A stretch of 64,000 nt of DNA from CAIQPS01 sp963843455 (GTDB lineage: Bacteria; Actinomycetota; Thermoleophilia; RBG-16-64-13): contig CAWJKE010000007.1 in NCBI GenBank assembly GCA_963843455.1, positions 496,001 through 560,000 on the forward strand, written 5' to 3'. Positions 8,367-17,259 of this stretch are shown here, one piece after another. The translations under genes and the position numbers were made by a program. Numbering within the stretch: position 1 is the first letter of the stretch; each line of letters begins with the position of its first letter. The notes under the pieces are model-generated. The model was not told the origin of the DNA, did no database searches, and worked only from the letters and a program-made list of their open reading frames with translations.

Positions 8367-9271
8367 CCGGCGCCCTGCCCGGGACGGTCGGCGCCCGGGT
8401 GGTCCTGCTCGACAAGCCGGTGGGCCCCACCAGTTTCGACATGGTGCGGGCCGCGCGCCGCGGCCTGCGCGGGCGCGTGGGTCATGCGGGCACCCTCGAT
8501 CCGTTTGCGACCGGGCTCCTGATGGTCATGGTCGGCTCCGCTACGCGTATCTCCTCGTTGCTCATGGGATTGCCGAAGGAATACGACCTGCTCGTGCAGT
8601 TGGGCGTAGTCTCCTCCACCGGCGACCCTACCGGGGAACTTGCTCCCTTCAAGCCCGATGGAAGCGGTGTCAGAGGCGTAACCGCGCAGGAAGTCGTGGC
8701 CGTCCTGGACCGGTTCAGAGGCCCGATCACCCAGCGGGTGCCCCTCACCTCCGCGGTAAAGGTGGACGGTGAGGCTCTCTACAAGAAGGCCCATCGAGGG
8801 GAAGTGGCGGACACCCCGGCGCGGGAGGTCATGGTGTACGACCTCGCTCTGCTCGACTTCGACGAGGCCGCCCAGACCGCCAGGCTCGTAGCGCTGACGG
8901 GGAGCGGCACGTACGCTCGGGTGCTCGCCGCGGATATCGGGAAAGCCCTTGGGTGTGGCGGTCATGCGGCTGCGTTGCGCCGGACCCGCGTGGGGATGTT
9001 CTCGGTGACCGACGCGCTTTCGCCGGGCGAGCTTTCCCCTCGGCGGTACGACGAAGGGGGCCGCGGAGTCCTCAGCCTCGATGAGGCTCTGGCGTTCATG
9101 CCAAGTATCGAGCTGAGCGATGCGGATGCACGCCTGGCGGCTAACGGGAACGAACTGAGGAACGGACCTGTCGGGCGCTTCCGCGCGCACGGAGCCGGAC
9201 GATTGCTCGGCGTGTATGAGGGGACAGGCGAGCGGGCGCGTCCGCTGGTCGTGTTTCCCGGAGCGGCGTGA
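8363..9271 (+). CDS. truB: tRNA pseudouridine(55) synthase TruB
   Basis: Makes pseudouridine 55 in the T-loop of tRNAs. The catalytic-Asp motif GHAGTLDPFATGLL and the opening VVLLDKPVGPTSFDMV are canonical; Y-x-D-L-x-V (KEYDLLVQLG) follows. The frame is open from GTG 8333, but I prefer GTG 8363 because it overlaps the previous stop as GTGA and gives a normal N-terminus; the alternative would add 10 residues. The C-terminal ~65 residues form a PUA-like region. ribF overlaps by 4 bp. Confidence 0.92.
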   Translation: MTGALPGTVGARVVLLDKPVGPTSFDMVRAARRGLRGRVGHAGTLDPFATGLLMVMVGSATRISSLLMGLPKEYDLLVQLGVVSSTGDPTGELAPFKPDGSGVRGVTAQEVVAVLDRFRGPITQRVPLTSAVKVDGEALYKKAHRGEVADTPAREVMVYDLALLDFDEAAQTARLVALTGSGTYARVLAADIGKALGCGGHAAALRRTRVGMFSVTDALSPGELSPRRYDEGGRGVLSLDEALAFMPSIELSDADARLAANGNELRNGPVGRFRAHGAGRLLGVYEGTGERARPLVVFPGAA

Positions 9272-10224
9272 GCATGCTCACCTATCACTCTCTGGGGGAG
9301 GTGGCAGACCCACCGGCGGCCGGCCGGGTAGTCGCCATCGGTGTCTTCGACGGAGTGCATCGCGGCCATCAAGAGATCCTGCGAAGAGCGGTGGGAGCTG
9401 CGAGAGCAGTGGGGGCCTCGGCCGCGGCGGTGACTTTCTTTCCGCACCCCGACGCTGTCCTTCACCGCCGTTCGGCTCCACCGATGCTCACTCCCCTGCG
9501 CCGCAAGGAGGAGTTGCTCGAGGGTCTCGGTATAGACGAACTTGTGGTGGTGCCTTTCGACAAGGACTTCTCCCTTCTTACGCCTAAGTTGTTCTGCAGT
9601 GCGGTGCTATCGGACCATCTTGGTGCGCGGGCCGTACTTGTTGGCGACAACTTCCGCTTCGGGCACGGTGGAGCGGGCACGCCGGCTGAGCTTCGCGAGT
9701 ACGGACGATCGCACGGCTTCGAAGTCGTCGCCGTTGCTCTCGCGGTGGAGGGCGAAGAAGTGATTTCGAGCACGCGCATCCGCGAGCTATTGAAGGCCGG
9801 CAAAGTCGCCGAAGCCGCCCGTCTTCTCGGCCGCCCTCATCGCATCGAGGGGACGGTGATTCGCGGCTTCGGGCGCGGGAAGGGTCTGGAGGCCCCCACC
9901 GCGAACCTTGCTCCCACCTCCGAGATGGCCCTTCCCCGGCTGGGGATCTACGTCACCAGATCGACTATCGAGGGGGAGGCGTCGTACCGTTCGGTCACAA
10001 GCGTGGGCACAAACCCGACCTTCGAGAGCGACGGCAAGGTCCACATCGAGACCCTGCTGCTTGACTACTCGGGGGGGCTGTACGGGGCGCATCTGGCTGT
10101 TGACTTTCTCGCTCGCCTCCGGGGGCAGCGGGCCTTCCCGGAGGGCGGCGCTCTGGCCGCGCAGATCAGGCGTGACGTAGAGGAGGCCAGGGCGTATGTG
10201 TTCCACGAGGATGGCTTGGCATGA
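9268..10224 (+). CDS. ribF: Bifunctional riboflavin kinase / FAD synthetase
   Basis: Converts riboflavin to FMN and then FAD. The N-terminal FAD synthetase (nucleotidyltransferase) domain shows GVFDGVHRGHQEIL and the SSTRIRELL motif; the C-terminal flavokinase domain shows GRGKGLEAPTANLAP. Length 318 aa is normal. GTG 9268 overlaps the truB stop as GTGA; ATG 9274 is an alternative. In many genomes the next gene is rpsO, but here a large secreted protein gene intervenes. Confidence 0.94.
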   Translation: MSMLTYHSLGEVADPPAAGRVVAIGVFDGVHRGHQEILRRAVGAARAVGASAAAVTFFPHPDAVLHRRSAPPMLTPLRRKEELLEGLGIDELVVVPFDKDFSLLTPKLFCSAVLSDHLGARAVLVGDNFRFGHGGAGTPAELREYGRSHGFEVVAVALAVEGEEVISSTRIRELLKAGKVAEAARLLGRPHRIEGTVIRGFGRGKGLEAPTANLAPTSEMALPRLGIYVTRSTIEGEASYRSVTSVGTNPTFESDGKVHIETLLLDYSGGLYGAHLAVDFLARLRGQRAFPEGGALAAQIRRDVEEARAYVFHEDGLA

Positions 10225-10455
10225 GTGGACGCTCCTACCACCCGGCAGGACGCGGAGCTGGCAGTCGGATCTGGGATACGTCACTGCTGGAGAATTCGGC
10301 CGGTTAGTCGATTGGTCCCAGATGCTCGGGCCGAAGGGCTGAGCGGGTCGCCTGGAAGTGATACTGTGAGCGGCAAGGAGGGCCGGCGATAGGCGGCGTC
10401 TTCCTGGTCTTGGCGGTTGCAGGCCGGTCTGTTATCGGTTCGAAACGGAGGGGTC

Positions 10456-13275
10456 ATGGCAGGTCCTGGCGCTTGGGCTGCGTCTCGCCGCGGGAGCGCG
10501 CTATCCGCAGTTGGGGGGTTACGCAGGCGGGTAGTGCTATGCACCCTTGTTGTCATCGCGATCGGGATGCTTCTACCGCTAGGGATCGCCAAAGCGGACC
10601 CTGGCCCCAGCATCGTCATTTTGGCTCCCGCGCTAGGCCCGACAGCCGGGGGCATCTCAGTGTCAATAGCCGGGACGGGTTTCACCGACGACTCCGGCAT
10701 TTCCCTTGTTTCGAGCATTTCTTTCGGTGACGTGACGCTCGACGCGGCTGATTATCAGGTATTGTCCGCCACCGAGATCACCGCGACCTTACCTGCACAC
10801 GATGCAGGCACCGTGCACGTAGTAGTGGTGACCAGCGAGGGGACTTCCGCGGAGTCTCCGAACGATGACTTCACCTACGTGGCCGCTCCCACCATCACGA
10901 GTCTCAGCCCCATCAGCGGCACTGCGGCCGGAGGAACAACGGTCACGATAACCGGCACGAACTTCATCGGCCTTGCCGGGTCTTCTGCGGTCAAGTTCGG
11001 CGATTTGGACGCGACCAGTTACCGCGTTGTATCCTCGACGGAGATAGATGCCGTCGCTCCCGCGAATGCCGCAGGAGCCGTCCCGGTTGTCGTGACGGGC
11101 GCAGGGGGCGCGAGTGCTGCGACGCCCGCCGACCTGTTCACGTATGTTGCCCCCCCTACCACCGCCACCTACGAGCAGACCGACTCCCACCTGGCGTGGA
11201 GCGGGAACTGGATCAGCGCCACCAACTCCGGGGCCTCCGGCAGTTCCTGGCGGTGCATAAACACCACTGGGTTGGTGACGGTGAAGTTCACCGGGACCTC
11301 GTTCAGCTGGATCTCAGTCACAAGCCCTAACTATGGCATCGCTAAGGTGACGCTCGACGATGGCACCCCCGTCTCCGTCGACCTCTACAGCGCGGACACG
11401 AAGTGGCAGCAGAAGGTCTGGAGCGCGACCGGCCTCACGGACGCGCTACACACCGTCACCATCGCCTGGACCGGTGACAAGAACCCCGCTGCCGCTGCCG
11501 CCTACATCGGGGCCGACGCGTTCGAAATCGTCGGTGACATCGTTGCGGTGCCCAAGCTCAACCGTTACGAGCAGACCGACTCCCACCTGGCGTGGAGCGG
11601 GAACTGGATCAGCGCCACCAACTCCGGGGCCTCCGGCAGTTCCTGGCGGTGCATAAACACCACTGGGTTGGTGACGGTGAAGTTCACCGGGACCTCGTTC
11701 AGCTGGATCTCAGTCACAAGCCCTAACTATGGCATCGCTAAGGTGACGCTCGACGATGGCACCCCCGTCTCCGTCGACCTCTACAGCGCGGACACGAAGT
11801 GGCAGCAGAAGGTCTGGAGCGCGACCGGCCTCACGGACGCGCTACACACCGTCACCATCGCCTGGACCGGTGACAAGAACCCCGCTGCCGCTGCCGCCTA
11901 CATCGGGGCCGACGCGTTCGAAATCGTCGGTGACATCGTTGCGGTGCCCAAGCTCAACCGTTACGAGCAGACCGACTCCCACCTGGCGTGGAGCGGGAAC
12001 TGGATCAGCGCCACCAACTCCGGGGCCTCCGGCAGTTCCTGGCGGTGCATAAACACCACTGGGTTGGTGACGGTGAAGTTCACCGGGACCTCGTTCAGCT
12101 GGATCTCAGTCACAAGCCCTAACTATGGCATCGCTAAGGTGACGCTCGACGATGGCACCCCCGTCTCCGTCGACCTCTACAGCGCGGACACGAAGTGGCA
12201 GCAGAAGGTCTGGAGCGCGACCGGCCTCACGGACGCGCTACACACCGTCACCATCGCCTGGACCGGTGACAAGAACCCCGCTGCCGCTGCCGCCTACATC
12301 GGGGCCGACGCGTTCGAAGTGTTCGGCGTTATCAACCAGGCGTATGTCTGGGCCCGTTTTGAAGAGAGTGATCTGCACCTGCTCTACACGGGGACCTGGT
12401 CGAGCTACCCGGCCGCGGGTGCCTCCGGTGGCACATACAAAGCGACCAATTCCGGTGCTGGTTCCCTCAAGGTCGCCTTCAACGGCGAGCGTCTGGAGTG
12501 GATAGCCAAGACAGGCCCAGATATGGGGATAGCCGAGGTTTCGGTGGACAGTGGCGCTCGGGCCAAGATCGACCTGTACAGCGTCACCGAGGTCTATAAG
12601 AAGGTGTGGACCACCGGGCTCAGGGTGAGCGGTGCGCACACGGTCGAGATTAAATACAGCGAAGATAACGGGGCTTCGGGAAGGTACATATCGGTTGACG
12701 CGTTCGATGTCCTTGGGACCCTGCCCTGGGAGGCTACCCAGACCAAGGAGCAGGCGATTTGGGTGGAGCAGCGCCTGACAGACCTGTCGTACTTGCCGGG
12801 CCCAGTGGACGGGGTGTTCGACTCCCGGACACGGGGCGCGATCATCGCCTTCGAGAAGTGGGAAGGGATGACGAGAGACGGCGTCGTAGGACTGGCAGTA
12901 CTCGATCGTCTGCAGACGGCCAGCCGGCCAATCCCGAGCAAGAGCGGAGCGACAAACCCCTGGATCGAGGTCAACAAGACGAAGCAGGTGCTCCTGTTCT
13001 GCAAGAACGGTGCTGTGGTGTATACCCTGCACGTGTCGACGGGAAGCGCAAGTGTCAACATCATCACGCCGTCGGGGACCTTCAGCGTCTATCGCAAGAC
13101 TCTGCAGGCGAGCGACATGTACAATCCGGCCTACTTCCGCAACGGCATCGCCATTCACGGGTACCCGACGGTGCCGATCTACCCGGCCAGTCACGGGTGC
13201 GTGCGTACCGAGGATTGGGCTCAGGACGTCATCTATCCCTTGATGCCGATTGGGACAAAGGTGTACGTGTACTGA
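10456..13275 (+). CDS. Secreted L,D-transpeptidase with IPT/TIG and tandem beta-sandwich repeats
   Basis: Predicted exported 939-residue wall enzyme. Order: signal peptide (LRRRVVLCTLVVIAIGMLLP, cleavage near AKA-DPG), two IPT/TIG Ig-like domains (~50-235), three identical 132-residue beta-sandwich units (~239-621), one diverged unit (~633-755), a peptidoglycan-binding domain (EQRLTDLSYLPGPVDGVFD) and a YkuD domain (~835-939) with the catalytic signature IHGYPTVP...SHGCVR. YkuD enzymes make 3-3 crosslinks in peptidoglycan. The repeats resemble galactose-binding-like surface domains; their ligand is unknown. ATG 10456 is chosen over TTG 10417 for its GGAGGGG Shine-Dalgarno and proper signal peptide. 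The 231 bp upstream hold no gene. Confidence 0.9.
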   Translation: MAGPGAWAASRRGSALSAVGGLRRRVVLCTLVVIAIGMLLPLGIAKADPGPSIVILAPALGPTAGGISVSIAGTGFTDDSGISLVSSISFGDVTLDAADYQVLSATEITATLPAHDAGTVHVVVVTSEGTSAESPNDDFTYVAAPTITSLSPISGTAAGGTTVTITGTNFIGLAGSSAVKFGDLDATSYRVVSSTEIDAVAPANAAGAVPVVVTGAGGASAATPADLFTYVAPPTTATYEQTDSHLAWSGNWISATNSGASGSSWRCINTTGLVTVKFTGTSFSWISVTSPNYGIAKVTLDDGTPVSVDLYSADTKWQQKVWSATGLTDALHTVTIAWTGDKNPAAAAAYIGADAFEIVGDIVAVPKLNRYEQTDSHLAWSGNWISATNSGASGSSWRCINTTGLVTVKFTGTSFSWISVTSPNYGIAKVTLDDGTPVSVDLYSADTKWQQKVWSATGLTDALHTVTIAWTGDKNPAAAAAYIGADAFEIVGDIVAVPKLNRYEQTDSHLAWSGNWISATNSGASGSSWRCINTTGLVTVKFTGTSFSWISVTSPNYGIAKVTLDDGTPVSVDLYSADTKWQQKVWSATGLTDALHTVTIAWTGDKNPAAAAAYIGADAFEVFGVINQAYVWARFEESDLHLLYTGTWSSYPAAGASGGTYKATNSGAGSLKVAFNGERLEWIAKTGPDMGIAEVSVDSGARAKIDLYSVTEVYKKVWTTGLRVSGAHTVEIKYSEDNGASGRYISVDAFDVLGTLPWEATQTKEQAIWVEQRLTDLSYLPGPVDGVFDSRTRGAIIAFEKWEGMTRDGVVGLAVLDRLQTASRPIPSKSGATNPWIEVNKTKQVLLFCKNGAVVYTLHVSTGSASVNIITPSGTFSVYRKTLQASDMYNPAYFRNGIAIHGYPTVPIYPASHGCVRTEDWAQDVIYPLMPIGTKVYVY
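11170..12318 (+). repeat. Three tandem 396-bp direct repeats, identical in DNA
   Basis: Units start at 11170, 11566 and 11962. The first two (396 bp each) read as identical base for base; the third is identical for 357 bp and then diverges at the GAA of DAFE. Each unit encodes 132 residues beginning YEQTDSHLAWSGNW. A fourth, clearly diverged unit follows (about 12354-12720). Absence of even silent changes means very recent duplication or gene conversion, and copy number may vary between cells or be collapsed in assemblies. Confidence 0.95.
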
Positions 13276-13358
13276 CCTACGTTTCGTCGCACGGTGGGTG
13301 GCCCAGGTTCGTCGGCGGTTCGAGTCCTCCACGCCTGTGGTACCCTACATCACCGCTA

Positions 13359-13377
13359 GGGAGCGAAGTACGCTCCT
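13359..13377 (+). promoter_or_regulatory. Hairpin in the rpsO leader
   Basis: GGAGCG (13360-13365) pairs with CGCTCC (13371-13376) around a 5-nt AAGTA loop, with a flanking G-U pair. No U-tract follows. It lies about 107 nt upstream of rpsO. S15 autoregulates through leader structures in several bacteria, so this may be part of such an element; that is inference. The 13276-13483 gap holds no gene. Confidence 0.35.
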
Positions 13378-13483
13378 GCGAGGTGGGCCTGTGCCTGTAG
13401 CCGGGTCCACCAGCATTGAAACCTGCATCTCGGCTCGGACCGCAGCGTCCCGGCTGGGGGCAAGGAGCCCAAGGAGGCCATGC

Positions 13484-13750
13484 ATGCTGACTAAGGATCG
13501 CAAGACCGAGATCATCGACCGGTTCAAGAAGCACGACGGCGATACCGGCTCACCCGAGGTGCAGATAGGCATCCTCACCGAGCAGATCAACGTCCTCACC
13601 GAACACCTCAAGACCCACTCCAAAGATCACCATTCGCGTCGCGGTCTGCTCAAGATGGTGGGGCATAGGCGCCGCCTGCTGACGTATCTGCAGAAGCAGG
13701 ACGTCGAGAGGTACCGGACCGTGGTCAAGGATCTGGGTCTACGTAGGTAG
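13484..13750 (+). CDS. rpsO: 30S ribosomal protein S15
   Basis: An 88-residue S15, which binds the 16S rRNA central domain. The sequence is canonical: GDTGSPEVQIGILTEQI, LKTHSKDHHSRRGLLKMVG, RRRLLTYLQKQD. The Shine-Dalgarno AAGGAGG (13471-13477) lies 6 nt from ATG 13484 and settles the start. The rpsO-pnp pairing is conserved across bacteria and is kept here. Confidence 0.97.
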   Translation: MLTKDRKTEIIDRFKKHDGDTGSPEVQIGILTEQINVLTEHLKTHSKDHHSRRGLLKMVGHRRRLLTYLQKQDVERYRTVVKDLGLRR

Positions 13751-13806
13751 CAGGGTGTAACAGTCGGAAAGAAGCGGCAGCGAAGAGAGAATCAATCGGC
13801 GGGAAA

Positions 13807-13825
13807 GAGGGCCACGGAGGCCCTC
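13807..13825 (+). promoter_or_regulatory. Hairpin just upstream of pnp
   Basis: GAGGGCC (13807-13813) pairs perfectly with GGCCCTC (13819-13825) around ACGGA. It sits 8 nt before the pnp start, so it could mask ribosome access. In E. coli, pnp is autoregulated through a processed leader stem-loop; a similar role here is only an analogy. Confidence 0.45.
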
Positions 13826-13833
13826 AGACGGGA

Positions 13834-15960
13834 GTGAAGAAAGTGGCAAGTGGAATAAGCAGGACAGAGGTAACGCTAGGCGACAGGACTATCACCTTCG
13901 AGACCGGCAAGCTGGCTAAACAGGCGAGTGGTGCCGTGGTCGTCCGTTCGGGCGACACGATGGTGCTGGTGACGGCCGTCGTGGCCGCTACCGAGCGTAA
14001 CGTTGACTTCTTCCCCCTGACGGTGGACGTCGAGGCGGGGATGTATGCGGCCGGGAAGATCCCCGGCGGCTTTATCAAGAAAGAAGGGCGGCCGAGCGAT
14101 CAGTCGATCTTGAACGCGCGGATGATCGACCGGCCCATCCGGCCCCTGTGGCCCAAGGGTTTCAATCGCGAGACTCACATAGTGGCCACGGTGCTCTCGG
14201 TCGATAGGAAGAACCCCTACGACGTGCTGGCGATAGCCGGCGCTTCAGCGGCCCTCTGCATTTCCGAGGCTCCGTTCGCGGGACCGGTGGGCGCCGTGCG
14301 GGTGGCCAAGGTCGATGGCGCCTGGGTGGTCAACCCCACCTATGAGGAGATCGACCAGAGCCCGGTCAACCTCGTGGTGGCAGGTACCAAGGAGGCCATC
14401 GGCATGGTGGAGGCCGGGTGCGAGGAGGTCGACGAGGCCGATATCATCGCGGGACTCGAAGTCGCCCACGAGGCCATCAAGAAGCAGGTAGCGGCGATAT
14501 CGGCCTGGGCCGCCGAGGTGGGCGTGCCCAAGATGGAGTTCGCACCCAAGCTGCCCGACCGGGCCGTCATGGACAAGATCAAAGCGCGCGCGGGTGCCCA
14601 GATCCAAGCGGCTTCGAACGTGCTCGACAAGCACGGCCGGGCCGAGGCTCTAGGCGCTCTCAAGCAGGAGCTCGTCGCGACCTGGGTGTCCGAGGGAGCG
14701 ACCGAGGAAGAGATCGCCGAAGCGGCGCATGTCGCGAAGGCCTTCGACGCCGTGGAGAAGGAAGCCGTTCGCCGGTCCATCGCCGTCGACAAGAAGCGCC
14801 CAGACGGCCGCGGAGTCGACGAGATCAGGACTATCACCTGCGAAGTCGGTGTGGCTCCGCGCACGCATGGTTCGGGCCTGTTCACCCGGGGCGAGACCCA
14901 GGTGCTGACCCTGCTCACCTTGGGTGCCGCCCGGGACGAGCAGCGCATCGACGGCCTGGACGTCGAAGAGTCCAAACGCTTCATGCACCACTACAAGTTT
15001 CCGCCCTTCAGCGTGGGGGAGACCGGCTTCATGCGCGGGCCCGGTAGGCGCGAGATAGGTCACGGCGCCCTTGCGGAGCGCGCCCTGGTCCAGGTAGTCC
15101 CGGACGAGGAGCAGTTCCCGTACACCATCCGCCTGGTCTCGGAGACTCTTGAGTCGAACGGCTCCAGCTCGATGGCCAGCGTCTGCGCGTCCACTCTGGC
15201 TCTCATGGACGCCGGGGTGCCGATAGCCCACCCGGTGGCGGGTATCGCGATGGGTCTCGTCAAAGAGGGTGACGACTACGTGGTGCTGACCGACATCGCC
15301 GGCGTGGAGGACCATCTGGGCGACATGGACTTCAAGGTCGCCGGCACCGACCAGGGCATCACCGCCTTGCAGATGGACATCAAGATCACGGGCGTGACGT
15401 TCGATATCATGCGCGACGCTCTGGCTCGCGCCCGCAAGGCCCGCCTCTTCATCCTCGACCGCATCGCAGAGGCCATCAGCGGCCCGCGCGCGGAACTGTC
15501 CGACTTCGCGCCGCGCATCGCCACCATCCGCATCGACCCCGAGAAGATCGGCGCGGTCATCGGCAAGGGCGGCGAGACCATCCGGGGCATGGAAGCCGAG
15601 TTCGAGTGCACCATCGACGTGGCCGAGGACGGCCTCATCAAAGTATTCGCCACCGACGGCAAGCTCGGCGACGGTTGCATCGAGCGTATCGGTCTACTCA
15701 CCAGGGAGACCCAGGTCGGCGACATCGTCGACGGCCGGGTAGCTTCGACGACCTCATTCGGCGCCTTCGTCACACTCAAACCCGGGACCGATGGCCTGGT
15801 GCACATCTCTCGTCTGGCCGATCATCGCGTGGCCGTGGTCGAGGATGTCGTAAACCGGGGCGACCTGGTTCGGGTGGAAGTGCTCGACGTCCAGATGCAG
15901 GGTGGCAAGGAGAAGATCAGTCTACGGCTGCTGGAGAATCTGTCGGCGAAGGAAGGTTAG
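13834..15960 (+). CDS. pnp: Polyribonucleotide nucleotidyltransferase (PNPase)
   Basis: Phosphorolytic 3'-5' exoribonuclease of the RNA decay machinery. The 708 residues show two RNase PH domains split by the alpha-helical domain, then a KH domain (IDPEKIGAVIGKGGETIRGM) and an S1 domain (GDIVDGRVASTTSFGAFVTL). RNase PH2 contains the conserved LMDAGVPIAHPVAGIAMGL. GTG 13834 is the longest start; GTG 13843 has a better spaced GGGAG upstream and may be the real one. The gene ends one base into the M16 protease start. Confidence 0.96.
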   Translation: MKKVASGISRTEVTLGDRTITFETGKLAKQASGAVVVRSGDTMVLVTAVVAATERNVDFFPLTVDVEAGMYAAGKIPGGFIKKEGRPSDQSILNARMIDRPIRPLWPKGFNRETHIVATVLSVDRKNPYDVLAIAGASAALCISEAPFAGPVGAVRVAKVDGAWVVNPTYEEIDQSPVNLVVAGTKEAIGMVEAGCEEVDEADIIAGLEVAHEAIKKQVAAISAWAAEVGVPKMEFAPKLPDRAVMDKIKARAGAQIQAASNVLDKHGRAEALGALKQELVATWVSEGATEEEIAEAAHVAKAFDAVEKEAVRRSIAVDKKRPDGRGVDEIRTITCEVGVAPRTHGSGLFTRGETQVLTLLTLGAARDEQRIDGLDVEESKRFMHHYKFPPFSVGETGFMRGPGRREIGHGALAERALVQVVPDEEQFPYTIRLVSETLESNGSSSMASVCASTLALMDAGVPIAHPVAGIAMGLVKEGDDYVVLTDIAGVEDHLGDMDFKVAGTDQGITALQMDIKITGVTFDIMRDALARARKARLFILDRIAEAISGPRAELSDFAPRIATIRIDPEKIGAVIGKGGETIRGMEAEFECTIDVAEDGLIKVFATDGKLGDGCIERIGLLTRETQVGDIVDGRVASTTSFGAFVTLKPGTDGLVHISRLADHRVAVVEDVVNRGDLVRVEVLDVQMQGGKEKISLRLLENLSAKEG

Positions 15961-17237
15961 TGTCGACTGAGGGGTACCGCCTGGAGCAACTCCCGAACGG
16001 CCAGCGGCTGGCCACCGAGAAGCTCGACCACCTGAGATCGGTGTGTCTGGGCTTCTGGATCCCCGCTGGCTCTCGGGATGAGCCCGCCGCGCTTCAAGGG
16101 GCCAGTCACTTCCTCGAGCACCTCCTTTTCAAGGGGTCGGCGAAGTACACGGCGGAAGAGATCGCCCAGGTCTTCGACACCCTTGGAGGGGAACTCAACG
16201 CCAGCACCTCCCGTGAGTATGTCGTCGTGTACGGACGTTTCCTCGACGACCAACTGCCGGTCGCGATGGACGTGATCGCGGACATGCTCCTGACGCCCAC
16301 CTTCGCCGACCTCGACCGCGAGCGGGAGGTGATCCTGGAGGAGATCGCGATGGTGGAGGACTCTCCCCAGGACCTCATCCACGACGTCCTCGCGGAGGTC
16401 GTGCTCGACGGTCACCCTCTCGCGCATCCGATCCTCGGCACCCGGCAGAGCATCGCCGACGCCTCTGAAGAAGACATCCGGGCGTATCACGCTCAGCGCT
16501 TCCAGTTCAGCGACATGGTGGTGGCCGCAGCCGGTAACGTCTCGCACGAGGCCATCCGCGAGTTGCTGCTCGAGCGGCAGCCCGTCTCCAACGGCGCCGA
16601 GCCCAAACGCATAGCAGCTCAACCAAGCGTGAAGCCGTGCCGTCAGTTCGTCGAGAAAGAGACCGAACAGATGCACGTCTGTCTCGGCGGGGTGGGCCTG
16701 GCACGCGACGACGAGCGCCGCTTCCAGCTCTCCGTGCTCGACAGCCTGTTCGGGGGTTCTCTCAGCTCCAGACTCTTCCAGGAGATACGCGAGAAGCGTG
16801 GTCTCGTATACAGCGTCTACTCGTTTTCCAGTCTTTATGAGGAGACAGGGCTGACCGGGCTCTATTTCGGGTGCCGCCCCGAACGTCTGGAGGCGGTCAT
16901 GGAGACCGTGGGCCGGGAGTTGTTGCGTCTGGTGACCGAGCCGGTGCCCGATGACGAACTTCAGCGTGCGAAGGAGCACCTGAAGGGGCGGATGATCCTC
17001 GGCTTGGAGAGTACGTCCAGCCGGATGACCCGTCTGGGCAAGGGAGTATTGACCAAGACGGAGATCCTTTCGCTGGACGAGCTTGCCCAGCGGATCGAGG
17101 CGGTCACACCTGAGCAGGTGCTCGAACTCGCGTCTGAGGTATACCGGCCTGCTCGGCTTTCGGTCGTGGGCATCGGCTCCGACCAGTCTCAGTTTGAGGG
17201 AGTGGTCGCCGAAGACTGTCTGGCCAGCTTGGCCTGA
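15960..17237 (+). CDS. M16 family zinc metallopeptidase
   Basis: A 425-residue pitrilysin/processing-peptidase-like protein. The inverted zinc motif HFLEH (HxxEH) appears near residue 46, with a distal Glu in REREVILEEIAM; the C-terminal half carries the usual R/Y region (FQEIREKRGLVYSVYSF). The family gene is commonly found directly after pnp (B. subtilis YmxG/MlpA type). GTG 15960 shares a base with the pnp stop (TAGTG) and has GGAAGG upstream. Substrate is not known; a processing or peptide-clearing role is likely. Confidence 0.9.
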   Translation: MSTEGYRLEQLPNGQRLATEKLDHLRSVCLGFWIPAGSRDEPAALQGASHFLEHLLFKGSAKYTAEEIAQVFDTLGGELNASTSREYVVVYGRFLDDQLPVAMDVIADMLLTPTFADLDREREVILEEIAMVEDSPQDLIHDVLAEVVLDGHPLAHPILGTRQSIADASEEDIRAYHAQRFQFSDMVVAAAGNVSHEAIRELLLERQPVSNGAEPKRIAAQPSVKPCRQFVEKETEQMHVCLGGVGLARDDERRFQLSVLDSLFGGSLSSRLFQEIREKRGLVYSVYSFSSLYEETGLTGLYFGCRPERLEAVMETVGRELLRLVTEPVPDDELQRAKEHLKGRMILGLESTSSRMTRLGKGVLTKTEILSLDELAQRIEAVTPEQVLELASEVYRPARLSVVGIGSDQSQFEGVVAEDCLASLA

Positions 17238-17259
17238 CAAGGGTCGAGGAGCGAAGCGC

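Noticed and set aside
11170..12318. Repeat array considered as CRISPR or mobile element
   Set aside because: Units are 396 bp, in frame and coding, with no spacers, inverted ends or transposase.
13300..13345. tRNA-like T-arm (GGTTCGAGTCC) after the transpeptidase gene
   Set aside because: The stem has a mismatch and no matching acceptor, D-arm or anticodon arm lies upstream. It could be a worn tRNA end or attachment site, but nothing else supports it.
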